DNA of 64,000 bases, from the NCBI RefSeq assembly GCF_004403065.1, contig NZ_SOHA01000028.1, positions 34,364 to 98,363 of the forward strand, written 5' to 3'. This DNA comes from Cryobacterium cryoconiti. Lineage in GTDB: Bacteria; Actinomycetota; Actinomycetes; Actinomycetales; Microbacteriaceae. The notes beneath the pieces were generated by a model that did not search any database, was not told the origin of the DNA, and worked only from the letters and a program-made list of their open reading frames with translations. Shown in pieces: positions 62,955 through 64,000 of the stretch. The position numbers were made by a program, and so were the translations under genes. How positions within the stretch are numbered: the stretch's first letter is position 1; each line of letters opens with the position of its first letter.

Positions 62955-63404
62955 ATGGGTCATATCAAGTTGAGCATGCCGATCGACGCCCCGGTGGGTA
63001 AGGTCACCGAAATCGCCTTCGACCCGAATCACTGGGCGTCGTGGTGGGTGAACCTCGGCGAGGCCGAGAAAGTGGACGGTGACGGTGGGCCCGGCACGGT
63101 GGTGGAGCACAGTTACCTGATGGCCGGCGTGGCCTTCCCGGTCACCACCCGGGTGGTGGACGTGACCACGACCGGGACCGGCGGAAAACGGGTGCAGATC
63201 GAATTCACGGGTCAGATCACGGGCTGGCAGACCTGGGACTACGAACCGCGCGGCGACGGGGCGACCCTGGTCACGGCCGAGATCGAATACAACGTGCCGG
63301 GTAAGGCGATCGGCAAGTTCGCCGACCGGCTGGTGGTCGAACGGCTGCAGGAGCGGGCGCGGCAGCAGACCCTGGAGAACCTGAAGCTGATGGCGGAGAG
63401 CTGA
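62955..63404 (+). CDS. SRPBCC (START/polyketide cyclase-like) family protein
   Basis: 149 aa from ATG 62955 with GAGGAGG 5-6 nt upstream, which excludes the longer frame from 62877. Fold: N-terminal MGHIKLSMPIDAPVGKVTE, a WASWWVNL segment, long beta strands (GKRVQIEFTGQITGWQTWDY) and a C-terminal helix (LERARQQT-like end). Ligand unknown; members bind lipids or small hydrophobic molecules. Confidence 0.85.
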   Translation: MGHIKLSMPIDAPVGKVTEIAFDPNHWASWWVNLGEAEKVDGDGGPGTVVEHSYLMAGVAFPVTTRVVDVTTTGTGGKRVQIEFTGQITGWQTWDYEPRGDGATLVTAEIEYNVPGKAIGKFADRLVVERLQERARQQTLENLKLMAES

Positions 63405-63433
63405 CACGCCGGCTGCGCCGGCCGCCGTGTCAG
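63401..63433. terminator. Possible hairpin between convergent SRPBCC and sigma-factor genes
   Basis: CTGACACG / CGTGTCAG arms with an inner CCGGC/GCCGG stem; it includes the SRPBCC stop codon. No T run, so weak. Confidence 0.4.
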
Positions 63434-63440
63434 CAGGCGG

Positions 63441-64000
63441 TCAGTCCCGCAGGTACTGTTCCAGGCACGGCACCTTGAGCAGGGCCAGTGCGCGCTTCTC
63501 GATCTGACGCACCCGTTCCCGGGTCACGCCCTGCACGACCGCGATCTGGTCCAGCGTCTGAGGTGCGCCTCCGTCGAGGCCGAACCGGGACATCAGGATA
63601 GACCGCTCGCGCGGGGGCAGGGCGCTCATGTAGAAGCCGATGTCCGAGGCCCGCATGGTCAGTACCGCGTGCTCCTCGGGCTGGGGCAGGTCGTCGTCGA
63701 TGATCAGCTCGGAGATGTCGCCGAGACCGTCGCCGACGGGGGACTGCAGCGACATGGGCTCGTTGTCGTAGCGGAGCAGGCGCATCACGTCGGTCGTCGG
63801 GATCTGGGAGGCCTCGGACAGCTCCGCCATGGTGGGTTCGCGGTCGAGGGTGCTGGTGAGGTCGCGGCGGATGCGCTTGATCTTGTTGAGTTTCTCCGCA
63901 GTGTGCACGGGGATGCGGATCATGCGGGATTTGTCGGCCATGCCGCGGTGGATGGCCTGGCGGATCCACCAGGTGGCGTAGGTGGAGAATTTGTAGCCGG
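63441..64000 (-). CDS. RNA polymerase sigma factor, principal/group 2 type (C-terminal part; runs off the right edge)
   Basis: About 186 C-terminal residues are in the window. Region 2.4 (GYKFSTYATWWIRQAIHRGM, continuous across the right edge) shows it is a sigma-70 of the HrdB/SigB class. Region 3 (IRIPVHTAEKLNKIKRIRRD) and region 4 with the helix-turn-helix TLDQIAVVQGVTRERVRQIE follow. The N-terminus lies outside, so whether this is the primary sigma or a group 2 paralogue cannot be told here. Short C-terminal tail after region 4.2 (LKVPCLEQYLRD). Confidence 0.94.
   Translation of the reverse strand, partial: GYKFSTYATWWIRQAIHRGMADKSRMIRIPVHTAEKLNKIKRIRRDLTSTLDREPTMAELSEASQIPTTDVMRLLRYDNEPMSLQSPVGDGLGDISELIIDDDLPQPEEHAVLTMRASDIGFYMSALPPRERSILMSRFGLDGGAPQTLDQIAVVQGVTRERVRQIEKRALALLKVPCLEQYLRD

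Overview
This window is GC-rich chromosomal DNA (roughly 65% G+C by eye) around the replication origin of an actinobacterium, most likely a member of the Microbacteriaceae. Three things point there: the order gyrA-gyrB-dciA-recF-gnd-dnaN-dnaA-(oriC)-rpmH-rnpA-yidD-yidC-jag-rsmG-parA-parB; many GTG starts with apparently leaderless transcripts; and a scattered repeat with core GGTCGAGCCTGTCGAGACC, which is common in that family. Genus is not determined. I see no tRNA, rRNA, CRISPR array, prophage or insertion sequence.

Layout. (1) 1-13.7 kb is the origin core. Replication genes run leftwards from dnaA. rpmH, rnpA, yidD, yidC, jag, rsmG, parA and parB run rightwards. DnaA boxes lie on both sides of dnaA. 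(2) 13.7-16.4 kb is a mostly non-coding, repeat-rich centromere-like region with five consensus parS sites, arrays of the 22-nt repeat and one GIY-YIG nuclease gene. A sixth parS covers the parA start codon. (3) 16.4-25.8 kb holds ddl, an aminotransferase, trxA/trxB behind a predicted SigR-type promoter, murJ, a DUF6049-type membrane protein and pcnA. (4) 26-33.9 kb holds a stand-alone AbiEi/DUF559-like protein, rpsF-ssb-rpsR-rplI, dnaB behind its own DnaA-box cluster, and the pntAA-pntAB-pntB transhydrogenase operon. (5) 34-38.3 kb is a copper/haem envelope cluster (membrane protein, CopC, PCuAC lipoprotein, Tat-exported DyP peroxidase) followed by two small membrane proteins.

(6) 38.3-47.6 kb holds purB and a low-molecular-weight phosphatase, a WXG100-like protein paired with an alpha/beta hydrolase, a holin-like membrane protein, hisC, and the E1-alpha/E1-beta/E2 genes of a 2-oxoacid dehydrogenase. 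(7) 47.6-54 kb is about metals: a VIT-family transporter behind two inverted DtxR/IdeR-like boxes, a Zur-boxed znuA-znuC-znuB-znuB-zur operon, then rpmB-rpmG-rpsN for cysteine-poor (zinc-independent type) ribosomal proteins, and the HU gene. (8) 54-64 kb holds a CopD-CtaG fusion, a conserved unknown, a Pif1-type helicase, a lipoprotein with a beta-lactamase fold that has lost all three catalytic motifs, a DinB-fold protein, a GlsB/Asp23 envelope-stress pair, a sugar-phosphate mutarotase, two small proteins, and the 3' part of a principal-type sigma factor.

The observations I rate highest are: a copy of the intergenic repeat inside recF as an in-frame 15-bp tandem repeat; inverted arrays of that repeat with parS sites around a GIY-YIG nuclease; the degenerate beta-lactamase-fold lipoprotein; the WXG100-like/lipase pair; and a recurring TANNNT-N6-start geometry that predicts several leaderless mRNAs.
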